Counted from the stretch's first letter, positions 25,457-39,408 are shown. The stretch: DNA of 64,000 nucleotides from Combretum micranthum (GCA_024138025.1 JAMXBD010001444.1:124001-188000); one strand, 5' to 3'. The notes: generated by a model not told the origin, from the sequence alone. A program made the numbers and translations.

Positions 25457-26786
25457 ATTCTTGATTAACCCTTTAATTTTTCATAATATTAGTTTTCATT
25501 TTGAATGATCTCTTGAACATGAAACAAGGGCAAAAAGATTTTTCTCTTAACTTGGAGTAGATGTGTTGTTTGCAGATGCCAAGTCATACTCATATCTATT
25601 ACTGTGTTGTGTATATGATTTATTTGGCAAGATATAATATACTGATTCATCGATGAAAATGTAAGAGAACTATGCTTCTCTTAATAACTCTCGAGATATT
25701 AAATATTCTTCCGGCTCCCTTCTAAGTTGTTCATGAATTTGGTTTTCTCTCAATAACTTTGGGAATGAAAATGGAAGATAAGGGAAACCCAAGTTGAAAA
25801 ATCATGGAAAATTAATAGCGTTTGGAGTTGGACCACATAAAGTAATTGAATAAATCATAGAATTAAGTATATTAGAAAATCGTTCACAACCATTGTGACG
25901 TGCCACAGAATCTGGAGTACTCTAAGCATGATCACAGATGTGCAGCAACATACTTAGTGTGGAAATATAATATGCCCTAGAAGCCTCTATATTCATACAA
26001 ATTAATGAAGGTTGAATCTTTTGAGGGATTTTTTTATACAAATAAAATAAAATAAACAGTTTGCCTTTGAAATAAACGGATAGAATTTGGAAAGCATTAC
26101 ATATGATATGCCAAATCTGATTGAACTAGGTTCAATTGAAATATGGAAATCAGTGTTGTTCACGATTTGGTACGATTAATTAATTACGTTTGTCACAATC
26201 TGGAGATTAAATTGATAAGAATAATTGTTCGTCACAATCAATAATAATTGGCCAATAAGAATTAAAAATACTCTAGAAGAAATCCATCCAATAAAAAAAT
26301 ATTCATAAAATAAAATTTGACAAAAGTTTGAACAGATAATGAGTAAATTAACTGTATAACATAGTAACACCTATGTATAAACAAATTAGGACTAAGCCAG
26401 CTATAAACATGAAATAACTGCTTACTGAAGAAAGTATTATATAAAATTGAAAATAGCTACCCTAATGCTAAAAAACATCCTAGAATTATTGAAGGTTTTA
26501 GCCCTTTTTTTTTTTTAATGGAAACAATTGGTCCCATATGGTTTTCACAGTTTCTCATCCTCAGCTAATAATATGTCACCCCTAGTTGGTTTAATAAAAG
26601 AAACCATACTTGAAAGTGTCACTCTTATTTTGACCTTTACTTGTGGTGCCTTCTTTTCATGAGGCCTCTCGATGATGATGCCATCTTTTAATTTTGCAGA
26701 TTACATTATATTATTTATTTTAATTTTAATTTCCCCCCTTAATGCACAAATTGACCAAATAAAAGGGGCTTAAACAATTATTATAT
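25457..26786. other. AT-rich intergenic DNA
   Basis: No gene, LTR terminus or clear repeat structure recognised. A short minus-strand frame at 26176-26370 has no recognisable domain. Confidence 0.35.
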
Positions 26787-27151
26787 GGTAAATTACACTA
26801 AAAGATATCAACGTTTGGAGATAAATTCCTTTAAGATATCAACATTTCGCATAATTAAAAAAAATCAATGTTTTGTAAAGTGAATGAAATGAGATATTAA
26901 GGTTTTACAAAGTTCATATAAGATATCAATATTTAGATTAGTTTTTATTTCAATTTTCATCAATGGTCAATCATTACTACCTTATTTGACTCAATTTATA
27001 AAATGTTGATTCTTTTTTTAACTACTTAAAACGTTGATATTTTAATTGAATTTATCTATAAACATCATTTTCTATTTTTAACCACTTCAAAACATTGATA
27101 CTTTAAATGAACTTACCTTCAATTATTGATATTTTTCAATGTAATTTACCC
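26787..27151. mobile_element. Foldback MITE
   Basis: Left end GGTAAATTACACTAAAAGAT and right end complement GGTAAATTACATTGAAAAAT form imperfect terminal inverted repeats of about 38 bp. The interior repeats AACGTTGATATTTT-like segments in both orientations, so the 365-bp element could fold into a long hairpin. CAATTATT occurs just right of the right end and four bases from the left end, a possible 8-bp duplication. Confidence 0.6.
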
Positions 27152-30100
27152 AATTATTTTACCATCCAATACAATACTTTGATCAATTCATTCTCAATTT
27201 AATTACTAAAAATAGAAGTGGTAACCAAGCTAATCATTAATTATTATCAATAAAAAGATTATTACCTAAAATGTAAATCCCAAAGAAGTAAGTCATGAGA
27301 CCTAGTATATAGTAGCCCATATAAACATATATAATGACATATCCCACATGTGTGTACTTAATTGTAATGCAAAACTAGGGTTTCTTAAAAACAATTACTT
27401 AATGAAACCTCACAACATGATTCTAACGTTCTAAAATCTATAGTAACTCATGAATTCTTATATATATAAGGTTGAGGGGGTTTTAAATATCATGACAATA
27501 GACAATCTATTGGTGATGGCGATCGATAAATCACCATGTTGAATCATTGATAGCTTATACAAAGCTCACTACTATATGGGTTGTTAATAAGTACAGTCTA
27601 TCTATTGCATATTATTCATCATGTCCCATAATATCTCTTCATTTCTACTTAATCTGACTTGTACTAGTTGTGGATCCATCCTATTAACTATCCATAAGCC
27701 ACCCCATCGCCTAAGTGTCTAGCTATCATAAATGTTGTAACACAATAAGAAGTAAATATTGATGTTTAATCAGTTAAGATAATAGTAGATTAATTACATA
27801 GTTTTATTGTAAATTTAATAATTAGTATTTATTAAGTTACTTTCATTTTTAAAATCATAGTAACTTAAATAAAATTGATTAAATCAATTTTTAGTTTGTA
27901 AGTAAAACTCAAATAAAGATCCTTTTATTACATTAATCAATTTAATTCCGGTCAATTAGTTAGAATTAATTTGGTCTACGCGCCTATATTATATATTTAT
28001 TTATCACATTTGAGATTATTTAATATTATCTAAAATATTACTATTTTCATTTTTTAACTCACAAACACAATTTTACTAAGTTAACTTTATGATCATGTTA
28101 GAATTTATCCAAGATCTTTTTTCTCTTCCTTCTTTTTTTTTTTTTTTTGGCTATTATCCAAGATCTTAATTCATACTTTTTACTTCAATTTACTTAGTTT
28201 GATCTTCATGTTCTTAGGGATTTTGTGATTGATAAGCATATGTTGTTGAAAACATCCAAAATCTTGTTCAAAAACATGTTTTTTTTTTTCACACTTTAGT
28301 CCACTTGACAAGATGAAATATGGGTTTTATCCATGACACTTTGAATGGTTTATGAATTTCATTAGGAACATTTAGATATACTTAACCACCTTCAACCTCA
28401 TATTTTAACTTTTTTCTAAGACAATATAACATATTAACATGTAATTAATCAATACAGATAATTAGCAAGATGAAGCATCTACCATTTTACGAATGTATAG
28501 ATTGTTACATGAACATCTTCAAGAATAATGGGAACATTAAATCCAAATTCGTATTTATCATCTATTTTTTCGAAATTGATCTATAACATCTTACCTACTT
28601 AATTTATTTAATATGATGATACAAGATTTAATTACAAAAACAACTCAAATTTCGATTGGATACTTAAGAAGACTATCAAGAATAGTCATACATGTAGTCA
28701 ACAATATTCCAACTTCACTTGTCATATTCATTATATATTTATCATACTAAAACTTCTTAAAAACATTTCTGAAAAAATTGCCAAACCTTAAATCTACACC
28801 TAAATCTTTCTAAACTTCAATTTTATTCCAAATAGTTTCAATAAACGTCTATTCAACTAGATCATCTGGAAGCATCAATAATGATAAAAATCGCTTACTA
28901 TCTAATATATATATTCACTTATTATAATCCACCTTCAAGATACACTAATAGATCATAACCTTGATATCAACCTTTGTATATTATTCCATTTCAAATCATT
29001 AAGACATTAAACACACATGCATATTTAACAAATTCACCTTATTATCAAATAAATAACCAAATCAAAATTAAACCAGTAATTTGCCTACACCATTAGATTA
29101 CACTAAACTTGTAAGTAATAGGACTTCGAATAATTTAAAAGACATAAATAACAACTAATTACCAATTCTAAAGTCAAATAAATGGACAACATTAAAATGT
29201 ACCTTGAAAATCATAATCGACAATGACAACAGCAATAATAATAAGCTAAACTATAAAAGTACCCAATGTTAAACACTAAATCCATCAAGCAAGAATTCAC
29301 AAATATTTATTTTCTCATTAGTTTATAATTAAAAACTAAGATAACCTCTCAATTAAGTAAATTCTCCAATAAATAGCTTCTTGCTTCTAAAGGAGTAACC
29401 TCTTCAAGAAACTAACTCCATCTACTTTCTTAACAAGATATGTTCCTTTGAAGTTAGCTAAATAGAATCCATTCCTTCCACTCTCCATTTTCATCTCCTT
29501 TCTCATTCTATATCTATTTATTAGTATCCAACACGAATATCATGTCAAGAGTAATCTAACGGTTATGAGTTAGAATTCATCAGGATAGAAGGGACTTGGT
29601 ATTAACAAAGACTTAAAGTAAACCTCTTTCATCAAAACTTAAGGTAGGTTAGTATAACCCATTTGGTATTAATTTCAAATAGTCAATTTGATATTTGAAT
29701 TGAGAAAATTGGCGAATAATAGGGACAATTCTCATGATTATGAAAAGAATAGGATGATCATGTTTAAATTTATCGTACCATCCATGATTAGAAGATTGTT
29801 GGTATAATTAATTGATTAAGAGAAAATATTGAATTAGAGAAATATTCGTTTATCTTGGATTATGGTCTCCTACTAGGAGATGATTACAAAAATATCTTGC
29901 TCATTTTGATGAATTAGTTGATATGACCATTAAAATTGATGTCCATACAATTATGAGCAAAGAAAATTTAGGAATCAATGATCATAATTATGTAGAAAGT
30001 TTAGATAGACATAAGAAAGTAAGAAATTGATCATGCTTTGTTTGTAATTGATGAATATAGCAATGATATTTACATCATTAATAAAATTATTTGACTTAAG

Positions 30101-30616
30101 GAAAATTTTTTGGATGTGGTAATCATCAATGAAATAATAAAAGAAAAGCCAACAAATAATGATTAACTAGTTTAGACTTGATAAGAGTAGTTGCTGATTT
30201 AAAGTTACTTTAATTTTATAATTTTGATGATTTAGATAGGAGTAAGTTAAGAATTGATGGTTGTTAGCTAGTGAAGACAACTGGCTAAGAGTATAGAAGA
30301 AATCAAATCTATTTTAATGTACTTAAACTTGATGGAAATTTCATGTCAAAAGAGGCTAATGAGAAGTTGTTGAATAAAGAATGAGATGAGAAGCTAAACT
30401 AAAGTAGGATATTAACCCTTAAAAAGCTCGAGTGGTAACTCAAAGAATTGCTCAGAACGTAAGCTAAGTTCGACTATCAAACTTTAATTAGTATGATCTG
30501 CCTCTAATTGGTGAACAGCTGCTAAAGATGTTAGGCTAAATCTTAGAGAATACTTATAAACCTTAAGAGAATTCAGTTTGGAAACTCTAAAACTTACATA
30601 AATGACCATGGTGGAC
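27152..30616. other. AT-rich, gene-free DNA with probable decayed retroelement sequence
   Basis: No open frame of note. Segments such as 29390-29440 resemble, in inverse orientation, sequence near 19030-19100 (AAGAGGTTACT.CTTT), suggesting shared old repeats. The part just before 30617 could be a very decayed internal gypsy region, but no protein motif was readable. Confidence 0.3.
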
Positions 30617-32053
30617 TGTAACCCTAGAAATTCAATTATGAATTTATCATATATATCCTAAACCTTATATCCTAAATAAAAACTCAATAAAAAGTCGAAT
30701 TTATAGAATAATAAAAAAATAATTAATATCCAAATGCATAATGATTAACTTCAACATTAACTCCATTAAACTAAAATTGCGCAATGTAAACCAACCATTC
30801 TTGAACCTTAGTTAAGTTTGAACTTATAACAAATACAAATGAATAATTTGAACTCTAAAATATTAATAAAATTTACGACACACAAAATCAAATCCAATTT
30901 TCTTTTTCTATGTTTGAATTCTCTTAAATGACCAAAATATACTTTCAACAAAACATAAAAGAAAAAAAATGTGATAATCTATTTCAATAATTCACCTAAA
31001 TAACAATGACATGATTTAACATGACAAATAAAATTTATATTAAATTTCCAACTTAGTAACATGACCAATAGAAATTCTAACTGAACACTAACTAATTAGT
31101 CACATTTTAACCAAACAAGCCAAACCATATAATTACCCAATATTCTAACTATGTGGCCAGCCATGATTGCCAATTTTTTCCCTATACACAACTTAAATCT
31201 TCACAATTAAATTAATACAACATCAATTGATTGTCTAACAAGTAACCAATCATGGCTAGATGTATTTTCAAGTATAACCAAGTTAACTACCTATAATAAC
31301 ATTTTTATTTCCCTCATGCACAATCACATCATCAAGTTTAATCTCATACTCAAACTTTAACCAATAAGACACTCAAGCATGACTACTTGTACTAGCAAAT
31401 ACAACCTAGTCACCCACTAATCATTAAAATAACAAAGGATAAGTCCATTACACACAACTACCAAATTAGTTAGCACCTCCTTGCACCCTCTTTTGTCTCT
31501 CACTTTCTCTTTAATTCTCTCCTTCCTCTCCTATTTTCCATTTCCTAGTCAGGATCTCACACACACTGCTAGCCTCTCTCTCTTCTTTTTTCTTCTTCTT
31601 CTTCTTCTTCTTCCATGTCAGTTTGGTTCTTGCTCTCCTCCATTTCTTTGCCTTGACTGAGTAAGAGAAGAAGTAGGAAGGTTAAGGAAACTCCATTCCA
31701 CTTTATCTCCAATTTTGTGCTCCTTGAGCTTTTAATTTAGAGTAATGTAAAATGTGCACCTTAAGGACTTAGATTCTCAAGAATAATTGCATGAAATTCA
31801 TTTCTTTTCTCATGATGCTTCTCATAGCTAACCTACCCCCCATTTACATTTGATAAATTTTTATCATTAGCACATAGAGGAATTTCTTGTGAAACAACCA
31901 CTAAATATTATTAAGTCTCATGATTCTTGAAACCAAATTTTTAGAAGAAAAATATCATCTCTAATCTCTTAACACATGTCAAAACACCTTAGAGATTATA
32001 GGAAATGTTCTCAGTATTTTCCTTCTTTAAAATAACCTTGACAATAATTAAGG
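30617..32053 (+). mobile_element. Possible truncated, old LTR1-like 5' LTR segment
   Basis: Begins TGTAACCCTAGAAATTC, similar to LTR1 starts. It then shows the LTR1 sequence style: an AT-rich U3, a GCCAGCCATGATTGCC-type segment (about 31150), a long CT-rich stretch with (CTT)n (about 31480-31620) and a leader-like region. No LTR1 3' end follows. Identity rests on resemblance only. Confidence 0.35.
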
Positions 32054-32416
32054 ATAATATCAAATTGTACTTGAACTTTTACAAAAAAGTCCAATTAGGA
32101 ACCTAAAATTTGGTTTTGAATAATTTGATATCTGAAGCAAGTTTTCACAGACATTTTTGCTACTTGAAGTTTGTTTTTAACAATTTTAATACATAAACAA
32201 AATTTTCATTGACTTTTTTTTTATACATGATTGAACTTGCTTTATGCAAGAAAAAAATCTATGAAAGATTTGTTCAAGTACCAAAATTATCAAAACCAAA
32301 CTTCATGTATAAAAAATTCCATAAAAAATTTATTTATATACCAAATTATTCAAAATAAAAATTCAACTACCTAATTAAATACTTTATAAAAGTTCATGTA
32401 TCATTTTTGTCATTAA
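32054..32416. repeat. Foldback/MITE-like repeat (family F, copy 2)
   Basis: Left end TAATATCAAATTGTACTTG and right end complement TAATGACAAAAATGATACATG form imperfect inverted ends, with alternating sense and antisense AAACTTCA/TGAAGTTT segments between. About 363 bp. Confidence 0.55.
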
Positions 32417-33290
32417 ATCTAATAAATAAAATCATGCATTTGGAGAATAATATGAAAAAGTACAATCACAAATCAACTAATCTTAAGGTAGGTTAACATA
32501 TTAGGTGAACACTTTCTCAATTAAGGACTTGAAAATCTTCTTGAGTTTGAAATTGTCATTGAGTCTATAGACTTTTAAAGTTTATTGGTGCTCATTAAAA
32601 TTTCCTTACTTCTATTTAGCATCATGAATTATGAGCTAGTGTAGTTATTTAGGTAAGGCTTCTCTATAATTCTCGAAGGATATAGAAGCTTTAGGTTAAT
32701 GGCACCAACAAAAGATGTTGAATATCTGTTTGAGGTATTTTTCTAAGTCTTCCTTTGTCACATAAGATGAGAAGTAGGTATAGTATTGACTCTTAATTAA
32801 AATGCTATTGTTGTAGTGTGTCATGTAATCATGTTTGTCACAATTAGCTATACATTACACATAGATTAAGAAAAATCTCTATAGTAGGACCTTATCTCTT
32901 CTAATATAGTAGGTAGAAGGTCCTTTAGAATCAGAGGCAAGTATAACCGCAATCTCTTCTCTTGTTGTTCCTTTTTCTTCTTTTATAGGAATTTAAATGA
33001 CTTATTCATATGGAATGTTATGCAAAATGTCATGCGGAGCAACTTCTCACATAGTAACAACAAAAGGCACATATCTCAAATCTTATACTCCTAAAATAGA
33101 TAAAGTTGCCCCAAGCAACATGCCACCAACTACAACATAAATTGTTGCCACACCAAGTGGGAATTACATCAAAGTGATAAGGAGCTTATTGAAATCTCAA
33201 ATATTTTCCTATATGGTATAATGGTATGTATATGATTACTAGATTATTTCTTGTGCTACTATGCTTTTTTAACTTCAAATTCTAATTATA
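32417..33290. other. Unassigned DNA beside Athila/Tat-like LTR
   Basis: If the neighbouring LTR is minus-strand, this is where its internal leader would lie. No TGGCGCC primer site or gag motif was found, so no assignment is made. Confidence 0.3.
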
Positions 33291-35028
33291 TGCACAAAAT
33301 GATCGGCCAGCAAACCGAATGCATATGCAGTAAACATTGATGAGTCTAAGTCGAACCATAGGAAGCTAATTGGTTGATTACTAAGATATTGAATCGTTCC
33401 TAAGCTAAGCTATCAAATATATTTTGACTAATCTATCAAATTGTTTTCTAATTTAGAACTAAACTAATAAATGCAATTGAACACTTCAAACCTTATGCTC
33501 TAGCAACACAAATAAGAGATCAGGGTTTAAGAGATGCAAGAACGATCAAGAATCATGCACTTATATTATCATTTGAATTGAATTGATGCCTTAAGTTGAT
33601 ATTGAAACTGATTATTTAGGGTTTAACCAAGCTCAATAGAATTTGCCCACCTCCTGGAGCAGCAAAATTCTAATTATAGCATGTATTATCTCGCTAAGGT
33701 AATTTATCTATAATCATTAGTTATATAGTAATTCGCTCACACCGAAAATACTACTCTAGTTAAAATCACAAATTAAGCACCACCAAGTAACCAAAAATTG
33801 CAACTTTAATGTATAAAGAATGTGAGTTCATGAGTTTTATCAAAACTTGCATATCCTTATGATAAATCTTTTCAAAAAGCACAAGATATGTTTCTACAGA
33901 TTATCAAATCCCTCCCAGGTATCTCTAATCCTATCTATCTAATGCATGTTGGCTATTTACAAATTAAACAGATTACAAACAACAATAACTAAATTCCCAA
34001 ATAATTAAAATCAACATCAAAGTGAATCAAATTATCCAATTCATCAAATCCATCCACGCATATTCATAATCGAATTAAACATGGCATCTCAACATAAAAT
34101 CAAGCAATTATAAAATCAAAACAATGATAGAAAACACCTAAATGGAAAATCCATTCATCAAACTTGTCTTCAAATTCATCGTTCCAAAGAAATGAGCATT
34201 GCTTGAATTGTATCTAAACCCTAGAATCATCTCTATATTGCTAGAACATTAGGGTTTTAGTGCCCTAGGATTGAAACAAACAAACACATTTTTTTTTAAT
34301 CTCTCTTCTTGCTCAATTTCTTGTTTTTTCGTATATGTCTCTATATCCAACAAAAGGGAACCTTCGTTATCATATAAAACAATACATTGGAATTGCAAGA
34401 GACACCACGTACACTGACGGTTACATGATCTACACTGGCAGCATATAAATAGATCTAGCCAGCATTCCTTGTAATTTGAACCATTAGAAACCTTCCGTTG
34501 GCATAGAATGTAAGCTGGCCACACTTTGAAATCTACACTGGCAGTATTGGTGCCAGTGCTTATAATTCACATTCTGTAAGCATCAAACATCGCCTATACA
34601 CCGGCGGCGTAGGATCTTCATTAAGGTATAGGATCAAAATCATGAAAGCTGATGAACGTTGCAACAAACGTGGGCGGTGTAGAGTCAGCTTTAATGTTTT
34701 CCATTCTGTACTCATTGAACACCGCCACTACATCGGTGGTTTGAATTACAGAAGTGCTAGCATACGATGTGAATTCTTCAATGCTGGTGAAATTTGTATG
34801 AAAGCTAGTAGCGTAGCTTCCGGTTCTAATTGTGTTGGTCATGTGAGCATTGAACACTACCTATATGCCGGCCTTGGATTTGCCTACATACATTGAAAAT
34901 TTGCATAATCTGGTGAGTTTTACTTTGAAGGTCGATGGTGCTGCTTTAATTGATGGCCGGTATTGGTTTTATTTTTGTCCAAATTTGATCAAACTTCCTG
35001 TCAATTGTTGATATGACCTGAAATAACA
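33291..35028 (-). mobile_element. Decayed Athila/Tat-like gypsy LTR, minus strand
   Basis: On the minus strand it begins TGTTATTTCAGGTCATATC (35028). It carries a region of CTACACTGGC.G-type palindromic units (34400-34900) and then a leader with AACCCTAATGTTC. Further on come the landmarks TAGTATTTTCGGTGTGAG (about 33741-33758) and CCTATGGTTCGACTTAGACTC (about 33340-33362), which I know from the 3' parts of Athila/Tat-type plant LTRs. The usual TGGCGCC primer site is not present downstream. The element is old; the family call is from recalled sequence landmarks. Open frames at 34249-34896 are chance frames. Confidence 0.5.
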
Positions 35029-36203
35029 CACAATCACATAATGAAGCACCATTTCCTTATGATTTATATAAAATTGAGAATATATATATATATATATATA
35101 CATATAAATGATTTGATCCATGAGAAGTGAGTAAAATATGAGTTTATCAGTATATCAAGTGCAGTATTAGCAATAGATGTCAATGTGGCCACCAACCTGA
35201 CATTTTACATCATTACTAGAGATAATCAACTACATCAAGCTATGTCTCCTGCTCTTGTGAATTAGCCTCTTGCCGATCCTATTGTGTGCAAGTTGTCATT
35301 CTTGTCAAGAACTCTCATTTCATAGTTGAATTGTGAATAATGCCAGTTAAACGCAACAATCATACAATTAACCTAGGTTAAGCCTTTTGTGCCCCCCACC
35401 TCCAAACAAAAAATAAAATAAAATAATAAACTAAGTTATGCCTTGAGCTGAAAAAACTTGTTTGGATGTTGTAAAAAGAGGTACAAGGAAAGGAGCAGAA
35501 AAACATGACCATTCAAAACACGTGTGAGACAATAGATCAAACTTTTATTCTTAATCAATCTTAATTAATTCACTGCTTTGATTTATAGTGATGCTATTAT
35601 AATGAAGCTTTAACGCTTATCTCAAGCTAACTAATGCTTGAAATGTCTGTGAATTAAAAGAGCATCCCCTTGTTGATAAAGTTTAAAGTCAATCTTGACT
35701 ACTAGATTACTTTTAAATAACAGTTGAAATTATGCATCTCCAACCAATGGATTATTCCCAATGGAAATCATTAAAATCTTATTTTCTCTTTTAATCTTCA
35801 TGGGCTTAGATATGGACATTAATAAATTTAAAGACTTATAAGAAATAATAGAGTCTCATTTTTAATATAAATTAGTCTAAGTCTTATCTAAGCCTTCTTA
35901 GATCCTAATAAGTGCTAATGAAATCTAAATAAGTTCAAGAAATCTTTTTTTGAGTATTATTTTCATGTATAAGATAGTAAAGTAACACTGAATGGAAAAT
36001 TCAATCCATTAATCCTTGTCCCAAAGCTACTCAATCAAACCTTCCTTAGATATCCTTTCTTGGAACCAATTTCTTGAACCTCTCACTAACCCAAGATCAT
36101 AACCTATGGCATTAGTTTGGGTTAAGAGCCCAATTATTGAAATAGTCCTCTACAACACTTAAAACCAACAAGAAAATACAAAAATAAAAACATTTCTGTT
36201 CAT
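35029..36203. other. Intergenic DNA with TA microsatellite
   Basis: Contains a (TA)n run at about 35077-35102. No gene or mobile-element end recognised. Confidence 0.4.
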
Positions 36204-36818
36204 TAAGGCTACAAACGAGCCGAGTAAAGCCAAGCTGAGTGTATAAAGACTCAATCTTGACTTGTTTTAAATTTATTAAGCTCGAGCTAAGTTTTTTATC
36301 ATGCCTGAAATTTAGGCTCAAGCTTTACTCATTTATAAAACAAGTTTGAGCCGAGCAAATATTTTTATCGAGCCTATCAAGCTTTTATCGAGCCTAAAAT
36401 GTAAGCTCAAGCTCAACTCATTTAAATAACCCATTTCCTTTTTTTAACTAAAATATAATATATTTATATATATATATATATATAAGTGTCGCCATAAAGA
36501 TATATATATATATGAATATTAAATTGAAATTAGTTTTTATTGTTTTAATTATGTAATATATAATATATCATGCATAATTCATAAATCTATTAATGAGCAT
36601 ATTAATGATCCTTTTAATGAATCTACTCACGAGCCCATTCAAAAGTCTAAACAAACTTGTTCAAGAGCCGGCTCACGAGTCTAAATCAAAACTCAAGTTC
36701 AGCTTGTCTAGAAAAACGAACTTTACCTTAAGCTCAAACTTAGCTTGTTTACTAATTAAGCTTGAGTTGATCCGAGCCCAAATAGCTCACGAGCATCTCG
36801 ATTTGTTTGCAACTATAC
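36204..36818. mobile_element. hAT-like non-autonomous element with GAGCC/AGCTCG subterminal repeats
   Basis: Left end TAAGGCTACAAACGAGCCGAG and right end complement TATAGTTGCAAACAAATCGAG are imperfect inverted repeats. Both subterminal parts are dense in GAGCC, AAGCTCGAG and AGCTCACGAG units. The centre contains (TA)n (about 36460-36515). This matches a common class of plant elements with GCAAACGAGCCGAGC ends, usually placed with hAT. The 8-bp flanks do not match clearly. The frame at 36593-36826 is chance. Confidence 0.6.
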
Positions 36819-38128
36819 ATCCATAGTCCTTTAGTAGGAAATTTTGGTTTCTTTTTAACAATTTGAGTTATATTGCATATTTTTAGAAATTACCAGGAGA
36901 TGAAGTCACACTTTGAACATCTATTTGTACGTAGTCAGTACTGAAAAGGTACCAAAAAGAGCCAAATGGGGATGGCATATTGGCAAAAACTTACATTCAT
37001 AGAAAATGGCGCATTAGATGAAAATAAGAGAAAGAAAAGATTACATTTGGTATAACAAGATGTGAGAAAAAAACTTTCAAAAATTTTGTGGTTCTATTAT
37101 GTTTACTAAAAGGACTAGTTTTGTCATAAATTTTAATAGAATCAACCTCTTCAATTATTTAACGGCTTAATTTCATACTCAATTATGATCACATTACTAA
37201 AATACTTTATATATAAATTATTATATCTATTTTAATAATCAATCAATTAATCGGATAGTTATATCGAATGGACGTAGCAGTTCTCAAAATCTACACGTGA
37301 TTGTAGCATGACATAATTGACATATGCTTTTTGCCACACTTAACCTTACTTTTATGACATGCTACCAAATAAAGCTGGGAAATCTTCGTACCTAATATTT
37401 TGGACACATTTTTTACTTAAAATGTCAATTTCTTTTCCACTAAATGTAAGAAATTAAGGAATGTACAATTCCTAAATTAACAACAATAGAAATTTTGTAA
37501 ATTTTTTATTCCATAAATTAACTGTAGTAATAGTTTTATAAAGAAACCATAATTATTTTATTCTATTTCTTTAAGGTCAACTAGACATATTTTAAAGATT
37601 TTCTTTTTTTTTTTTTTTGTAAATTTTTTAAGACGTTTTTATAGAGCTTGAGTTATCCTGTAATTCGTTCCACATGACTCTGCTATGTTAAAGTTCGTTC
37701 ACTTCAATAAAACTATAATAAAATATTGTATTACTAAGAAATTGAATAAAATCATATAGGATTTTCATTTATTAATTTTTCAATTTTTCAGTAACCTCTT
37801 AAATAGTCACTATTTGGATGGTATAAAGCCTAGAGACTTTTTTAAGATTTAAAGGATTATAAACCTTAATCCTAAACAATATTCTTCAAATTCTGATTCT
37901 GATTAGAATTAAAGAACATGATCCCAAACTATTGTGTCTTGTAGAATCAGTCCCACTTGGTATCAAAGAAAAAATATTAATATCAAGATTAAATTACTAT
38001 TCATAGGTTTAAGTAATAAATGTAAACTCATTATCTTTTATAATAGGAATTTTTCGTAAAGTCACTATCATAATCAATTAAACAATAAAATAGCTCTCTG
38101 AAAAAGATAAAACTATAATAGAATTAAG
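36819..38128. other. AT-rich intergenic DNA
   Basis: No gene or repeat boundary recognised; a T-rich run lies at 37600-37618. Confidence 0.4.
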
Positions 38129-38412
38129 AGAAAATACTCAATTTGATGCACGAACTTTGATGAAAATGTTAATTAGATACTTAAACTTTAAAAAATTATA
38201 TTTCATTCCTAATTGAATTTTTCGAGACCTTAAACACCGCCTCATTTTTTTATTTTCTCTTCAAGTAATTGACATGTATAAAATAATGATTTAATGGTTT
38301 TAAGTTGGGTAATATTTAGGGGCATGAAAAGTTTAATTAGGTGACAAATTAAATTTTTTTAAAAATTCGAATACTTAATTAACCTTTTTATCAAAATCCA
38401 GATATGGTAATA
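38129..38412. repeat. Foldback/MITE-like repeat (family F, copy 3)
   Basis: Has the ACTCAATTTGATGCACGAACTTTG-type left arm and a right arm ending CTTTTTATCAAAATCCAGATATGG, partly complementary to it. The same arrangement is seen in the other family F copies. Confidence 0.4.
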
Positions 38413-38426
38413 GAGTTAATTAAGAA

Positions 38427-38688
38427 ATAAAAGTCTGCATAACCCATTTCTCCTCACTGTACTATTTTAACTTGCCTCGAGAAGATTCTAATGACATGGA
38501 CATATCAAAGGATGTGGGGAGCAGATTCCACTGACCGTCAATGGACTGGCATTAACTATAGAGTGTGATAAAAGTCTGCAAAATCCGTTTCTCCTCACTG
38601 TACTATTTAACCTGCCTCGAGAAGATTCTAATAAAATGGACATATCAAAGGATGTGGGGAGCACATTCCACTGAACGTCAATGGACTG
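38427..38688. repeat. Tandem direct duplication, unit about 141 bp
   Basis: Copy 1 starts at 38427 and copy 2 at 38568, both with ATAAAAGTCTGCA. Both continue through TTTCTCCTCACTGTACTATT, GCCTCGAGAAGATTCTAAT, CATATCAAAGGATGTGGGGA and CGTCAATGGACTG with only scattered differences. Copy 1 carries about 20 extra bases at its end. It is richer in GC than the surrounding DNA and non-coding as read. Confidence 0.85.
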
Positions 38689-39164
38689 AGTGACATCAAA
38701 CAGTTGAGCTGTCAAGATGGTCGTTCATTATTTATGAATGCGAAGTATCAAAAATCGGCAACGAGTGATTATGGTTATGGGGTTTCATAAAACCTAACAC
38801 CTCGAGATCTAACAATTGATCGAGAGTCCGAGACAAAAATTTTCTGAATCATTGAAATGTCAGCTTCCATGATACGTATGATGATATAGCCAGAAAATTA
38901 ATGACTTCCATGGTATCCTCGAATTTTCCGTCTGTCAACTAGGTAGATAAAATATATGCCTCGTGTGTTATCTTTTTATTTATTTATTTTGCTCATAAGT
39001 GTTTAAATAAGTTAAAATAAAAACAGTGGATTTTCATTTTCCGTATAATTATTCGTGATGCAGAAGATTTTAAATACTTTAATTTTACTGCTTGAATTTA
39101 TCGAAATTAATACTTCGATCAACAAATCCAACAGATGCGTTTAAACTTGGCTACACGTAAAAAT
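38689..39164. other. Intergenic DNA downstream of the tandem duplication
   Basis: No gene, LTR end or inverted repeat recognised. Confidence 0.35.
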
Positions 39165-39408
39165 GGTATAATATACAATTAGTATCTAAAAGAATAATAT
39201 TTGAATATTGACAAAGCATAGAATTAAGTAACTAGATCTTAAAATTGATCAATTTAGTACTTGAAAAAATTTTTGTTCACACAAAATTCTTCTAACTATT
39301 AAGTTAATCAATTTAAAAGTTTTTCAGATACAAAATTGATTAATTTTGATATTGAAGTATCTAATTATATATTTTATCAAAATTCAGGTACTATTTGTAA
39401 CATTATTC
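39165..39408. repeat. Foldback/MITE-like repeat (family F, copy 4)
   Basis: Left arm GTATAATATACAATTAGTATC and right arm CAGGTACTATTTGTAACATTA are roughly complementary; the interior alternates AATTGATCAATTT-like segments. A (CA)n(TA)n tract follows at about 39436-39461. Confidence 0.4.

Noticed and set aside
34249..34896. Overlapping open frames on both strands (78-91 codons)
   Set aside because: They lie in the palindromic unit region of a decayed LTR and have no domain or splice context.
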